From: Sinosporangium album
GTDB lineage: Bacteria; Actinomycetota; Actinomycetes; Streptosporangiales; Streptosporangiaceae
Assembly: GCF_900100605.1 (NCBI RefSeq)
Contig: NZ_FNCN01000009.1
Location: 124,001-188,000, forward strand
DNA length: 64,000 nucleotides
Reading direction: 5' to 3'
Shown in pieces: positions 61,010 to 64,000 of this stretch. How positions within the stretch are numbered: the first letter of the stretch is position 1; the number at the start of each line of letters is the position of its first letter. The notes beneath the pieces were generated by a model that was not told where the DNA came from, ran no database searches, and worked only from the letters and a program-made list of their open reading frames with translations. The translations under genes and the position numbers were made by a program.

Positions 61010-61912
61010 TCAGCGCCGCGGCGGCCTGCGCACATAGACCGGCTGCCCCTTGTGCACCAGGTGGTGCAGGTTGTGCGCCACGTTGAGGGGCAGGCGCACG
61101 CACCCGTGCGACGCCGGATACAGCGGCACGGACGTCGACCCGTGCATCGCGATGCCGCCGCGGAAATACATGGGCTTGTACATACTGCCGAGCGGCCCCG
61201 TCTGCCAGCCGTTGTTCTGCCGGTAGACCCGGTAGTCCCCGACCGGGGTGATGGCGTAGCCGCAGCGGCCGTTGTGGCAGTACCTCCGCTGCGCCCCGGT
61301 GGAGATGTGGGTCGTCAGCGCCAGCCTGTTCCTGCGGTAGACGTGCATGAGCTGGCGGGTCAGGTTGATCTCGACCCGCTTGGGCGCCGCCGCGGTCCGC
61401 ACCAGTGGCCGGGGCACGCGTCCGCGGTCCAGCGCCCGCCACGTCTTCGGGCCGACCGCCGCGGTCGGCCTCAGGCGGTTCGCCTTCTGCAGAGCCCACA
61501 CCGCCATGATGGTCGACGGGTTCATGCACCCTGTCACATATCCCGGGGCGTAGCGCAGTCTGATCAGCCGGCGCTGGAGATCGGCGACGATCCGCCCGCA
61601 GTCGCCCTGGAACAGGGTCGGCCGTGGGCGTGAGGTCGCCGCGGCCTCCGTCGCGACGGCCAGCAGAGGGAGGCCCGTCAGCGTGGTCGAGGCGAGCAGC
61701 AACGACCAGCGGCGGGCCCATGCTCCGGGCGGGCGTGGAACGCACGGACCGCCCGCACCGGCACGCTGAGCGCGCTCGGCCGCCGAGCACGCCGCGGATC
61801 GGTCCGCGTGAAGCTTTCCGTGGGTTCGTCGGTGATTTCTGTGGCGGGTCGACCGGTGGTGCGGCGCGGCCTTATGCGACTCCGCTGTTCTAAGGAAATC
61901 CTGTCTGCGCAT
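61010..61912 (-). CDS. L,D-transpeptidase with peptidoglycan-binding domain
   Basis: A 300-residue exported enzyme. An Arg-rich N-terminus precedes a membrane/signal segment (SLLLASTTLTGLPLLAVATE), a PG_binding_1-like domain (VADLQRRLIRLRYAPGYVTG), and a YkuD domain with the motif MHGSTSVPLYPASHGCVRL, where His269 and Cys271 are catalytic. It forms or remodels 3-3 peptidoglycan cross-links. GAGGAAG precedes the ATG. The basic N-terminal 60 residues are unusually long for a signal region; a later start is possible. Confidence 0.87.
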   Translation of the reverse strand: MRRQDFLRTAESHKAAPHHRSTRHRNHRRTHGKLHADRSAACSAAERAQRAGAGGPCVPRPPGAWARRWSLLLASTTLTGLPLLAVATEAAATSRPRPTLFQGDCGRIVADLQRRLIRLRYAPGYVTGCMNPSTIMAVWALQKANRLRPTAAVGPKTWRALDRGRVPRPLVRTAAAPKRVEINLTRQLMHVYRRNRLALTTHISTGAQRRYCHNGRCGYAITPVGDYRVYRQNNGWQTGPLGSMYKPMYFRGGIAMHGSTSVPLYPASHGCVRLPLNVAHNLHHLVHKGQPVYVRRPPRR

Positions 61913-62259
61913 ACTTCCTCGATCCAGATTTGTCGTCTTCTGCCAGCGCGTGGCCGTCTATATCACTGGCGATGATGATCAACGACCATAGAGCGGGCTG
62001 GATGGGGTTATTCCGCAATCGGAAGTTCTTGAATCCTTGTCCCGATTATCCTGTTCGACCTGTCCGAATCGTGCGCATAAATGGCGATTTCACGTGAAGT
62101 GTCCTACGCAATCATTTCACAGTGGGATAGGGGAATGTTCGCCATTTCCGAATATCGCTCGGGGGAGTATAAAAAGAATAAGAGGTGTTTTGTTGACCTT
62201 GCTACGGGCACAGAAGCGATATTGACGCCCTATCCATGCTGATCGGGGGAACAGCAATT
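61913..62259. promoter_or_regulatory. Promoter region of the SdrD-like/His-rich gene
   Basis: About 350 nt, lower in GC than the neighbours, between divergent genes. It holds a 10-bp palindrome TTCACGTGAA (62089-62098) and a TATAAAAAG stretch near 62170. GGGGGA (62245-62250) is the ribosome site for ATG 62260. No gene is seen here. Confidence 0.5.
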
Positions 62260-63318
62260 ATGGGTATAACTCCTACATTCGCGGGCGGCGGTGGCAAGAA
62301 GGTATTCGCTACCCTTGCTGGTGCCGCATTCGCGAGCGTTCTCGCGCTGGGGGCCGGCCACAACGCCGCCTTCGCCGCGACCGGCGCCGCGACCATCCAT
62401 ACCGCCGGTGCCAAGGCCGGGACCTTCAAGGCCGTCGGCTTCAAGGCGGCGAACGGCGCGATCGCCGTACGCTCTTCCGCCGTGCGGCCCGCTGATTCCG
62501 ACCGGGAATCGCACGTCGAGGGCATCGTCTGGTTCGACGCCAACAAGAACGGCGAGCGCGACAGGGACGAGCCCGGCATCGAAAACGTCAAGGTCGTGGC
62601 GAAGGACAAGAACGAGGACGAGGCCGGGGAAACGACCACCGACCGCGACGGTAAATTCAGGCTCGCGATTTCCGACGACGGATCCTTCGAGATCTGCTTC
62701 GAGCCGCGCGAAGCCCGTAACCTTCCGTCCGAAGTCAGGGGCGAGAATCTACACCCGGTCAAGCAGAGCAGGCATTCGCACGTCAACAAATGCAAGTGCA
62801 TCTGGGTGAAGGCGCGGTCAGGCCGTACGGCTTTCGTGGACGCCGGTTTCCACAATGACCCGAACGGCACGCATCACAAGGACTGCCGTCACAAGCACCA
62901 TGAGCGTGACCACCACGTCCATCACCCGCGACACCACCATCACCACAACCGTCACCATCACCACAGGGACCAGCACCATCACCATCAGCACTGCAACCGG
63001 GGCCACTGCCACGCCGAGCACGGGTACCGCGATGAGATTAAGCGCGGCTGGGTGAGCTACGGCGGCGGCGGCCACCACGTCCGCAGCGAGAAGCCCTCGC
63101 TGCGCAGGCACGGCCGCGGCGGCCACGTCCGGAGCTGCAGCGGTCATAACTGCGGCGCCAAGAAGGTCTGGTACGAGCGTCGGCTCCAAGGCTTCCGCCA
63201 CGACGGGCACCACGCTCACCATGACCGGCATGCCCACCACGGGCACCGCCACCACAGGCACCACCACCGGCACCACCCGCACCACCACCGTCACCACCAT
63301 GGTGAACACCACCAGTAG
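62260..63318 (+). CDS. Secreted SdrD/Cna-B-like protein with histidine-rich tail
   Basis: A 352-residue exported protein. The signal peptide ends near GAGHNAAFA (residue ~39). Residues ~85-155 form an SdrD/Cna-B-type beta domain with a Ca-loop-like start (GIVWFDANKNGERDRDEPGI) and TTTDRDGKFRLAI. The C-terminal ~150 residues are His-rich in two blocks, one including HCNRGHCHAEHG, the motif shared with the protein at 29346, and the last ending HHHRHHHGEHHQ. There is no LPXTG or membrane anchor. It is likely a metal-binding extracellular protein. The ATG at 62260 is chosen for its GGGGGA site. Confidence 0.8.
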   Translation: MGITPTFAGGGGKKVFATLAGAAFASVLALGAGHNAAFAATGAATIHTAGAKAGTFKAVGFKAANGAIAVRSSAVRPADSDRESHVEGIVWFDANKNGERDRDEPGIENVKVVAKDKNEDEAGETTTDRDGKFRLAISDDGSFEICFEPREARNLPSEVRGENLHPVKQSRHSHVNKCKCIWVKARSGRTAFVDAGFHNDPNGTHHKDCRHKHHERDHHVHHPRHHHHHNRHHHHRDQHHHHQHCNRGHCHAEHGYRDEIKRGWVSYGGGGHHVRSEKPSLRRHGRGGHVRSCSGHNCGAKKVWYERRLQGFRHDGHHAHHDRHAHHGHRHHRHHHRHHPHHHRHHHGEHHQ

Positions 63319-63363
63319 TGACGCCGAACGGTCACATGTGACCGCCACGGCATAACGATCCCG

Positions 63364-63390
63364 GCGCGGTCGGCTTCGAGCCGACCGCGC
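63364..63390 (+). terminator. Perfect 12-bp hairpin terminator
   Basis: GCGCGGTCGGCT and AGCCGACCGCGC pair around a TCG loop, 45 nt after the His-rich gene. Confidence 0.85.
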
Positions 63391-63411
63391 TGGGCGCGTT
63401 CTCAGGGGCTC

Positions 63412-63444
63412 GGCAGTGCGTACGGCGGTGCCGTACGCACTGCC
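63412..63444. terminator. Perfect 15-bp hairpin, probably bidirectional
   Basis: GGCAGTGCGTACGGC and GCCGTACGCACTGCC pair around GGT. It lies between the convergent His-rich and mycoredoxin genes and may end the mycoredoxin transcript. Confidence 0.85.
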
Positions 63445-63478
63445 GTACGCACGGGCCGCCGCCGAGGGCGGCGGGCGG

Positions 63479-63718
63479 TCAGACGGTGGTGAGCCGGGCC
63501 TTGATCTCGATGACCGAGGGATTCGTGGCCGAGCTGCCGTCGGGGAAGAGCACCGTGGGAACGACCTGGTTGCCGTTGTTGACGCTCATCACGAACGAGG
63601 CCGCTTCGGGGTTGGCCTCGATGTCGATCTCACGATACGAGATGCCCTCGCGGGTGAGCTGGCTCTTGAGCCGCTTGCAGGGACCGCACCAGCTGGTGGT
63701 GTAGACCGTGAGCGCCAT
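63479..63718 (-). CDS. Mycoredoxin/glutaredoxin-like protein
   Basis: A 79-residue glutaredoxin-fold protein: LTVYTTSWCGPCKRLKSQL with the active site Cys-Gly-Pro-Cys, the cis-Pro loop VVPTVLFPDGS, and TNPSVIEIKARL. Actinobacterial mycoredoxins reduce mycothiol-protein disulfides; most that I recall have CGYC, so CGPC is a thioredoxin-like variant. AAGGGAAAG precedes the ATG. Confidence 0.88.
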   Translation of the reverse strand: MALTVYTTSWCGPCKRLKSQLTREGISYREIDIEANPEAASFVMSVNNGNQVVPTVLFPDGSSATNPSVIEIKARLTTV

Positions 63719-63838
63719 GACTTTCCCTTCGCGTCCATCCGGCGTTGGCGCTCACTGGTAACAAAGCGACAGGCTGTCATCTTCCCGGGGAGAAGTCCCG
63801 AACGCCTGTATAGTCCAGAAAATGTCGAATGCCCGGTT

Positions 63839-64000
63839 TTAGCGGTCGGAGCGGGTGTCGCTGACCCGTCGGCTGATCCAGCGCTGCACCTCGTCGGCCA
63901 CACCGAAAGTGCGGTAGAGCGGTGAGCTGTGGACCGTGCCGGGCACCGAACGCACGGTCATGTTGACACCGGCCTTGTTGAGCGCCGACTTGAGCGCCAT
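63839..64000 (-). CDS. 3' end of a gene, possibly an alpha/beta hydrolase
   Basis: Only 53 residues and a TAA are visible; the gene continues past the window. The sequence ALNKAGVNMTVRSVPGTVHS followed by SPLYRTFGVADEVQRWISRR resembles the end of an alpha/beta-hydrolase, with the catalytic His in PGTVHS and a final amphipathic helix. Identification is tentative. Confidence 0.4.
   Translation of the reverse strand: MALKSALNKAGVNMTVRSVPGTVHSSPLYRTFGVADEVQRWISRRVSDTRSDR

Noticed and set aside
62037-62225. 62-residue + strand frame before the SdrD-like gene
   Set aside because: It lies in the low-GC promoter region, has atypical codon use and no ribosome site.

Overview
The window is GC-rich, gene-dense DNA from an actinomycete. 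The gene content suggests a Streptosporangiales-type organism, although there is no rRNA to prove it. The actinobacterial markers are a SigE/anti-sigma/HtrA/TatB/Mrp stress block, MoeZ, an AdnAB-type pair of helicase-nucleases, Ku with a split LigD, a mycoredoxin, mycosin proteases, an IdeR/DmdR-type iron box, and many genes that look leaderless (a TANNNT box 6-9 nt before an ATG or GTG).

Layout. 1-9 kb: the end of pepA, an O-methyltransferase, then sigE-rseA-rseB-like-htrA-tatB, with mrp, a DUF1003 protein and an MgtE-N/CBS protein converging on tatB across a perfect 21-bp terminator. 9-17 kb: a DMT exporter, a PPOX-fold protein, bioY, a CoA-ester lyase, a CPBP protease and a large membrane-anchored BNR-type repeat protein. 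17-25.5 kb: a NUDIX protein, a DUF6758 protein, a metallo-beta-lactamase-fold protein that has lost metal ligands, a hydrolase, a DEAD-box helicase whose only good start is CTG, a ferritin-like protein, an ABC ATPase, DUF3107 and TetR. 25.5-29 kb: a two-strand NHEJ locus (LigD polymerase and ligase as separate genes, opposite ku). 29-38 kb: a secreted histidine-rich protein, a hydrolase, moeZ, and a four-gene duplication of (membrane-anchored partner + mycosin) with no ESX core genes. 38-49 kb: an alkyltransferase-like repair protein, a TagF-like glycerophosphotransferase and the AdnAB-like pair.

48.9-59.6 kb looks accessory. A block of about 3.5 kb, flanked by a 54-nt direct repeat of the 3' end of the second helicase gene, carries a GbsR/MarR-type regulator, a cytochrome P450 5' fragment fused to an ABC drug-type exporter, and a truncated membrane gene. 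Next to it are a PadR/membrane-protein pair and an NIS siderophore locus (ATP-grasp, two IucA/IucC synthetases, a PLP decarboxylase) whose gene set recalls vibrioferrin synthesis. An iron box lies directly downstream of the siderophore operon's -10. 60-64 kb returns to ordinary genes: nudC, an L,D-transpeptidase, a second secreted His-rich protein with an SdrD/Cna-B-like domain, a mycoredoxin, and the 3' end of one more gene.

How the genes work together. Envelope stress (SigE, RseA, RseB-like, HtrA, TatB, mycosins, L,D-transpeptidase, TagF-like), double-strand break and alkylation repair (Ku, LigD parts, AdnAB-like, ATL), metal handling (siderophore locus, ferritin-like, two His-rich proteins) and thiol/sulfur chemistry (MoeZ, mycoredoxin) are the recurring themes. 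Functions rest on motif recognition by eye; no database search was run.
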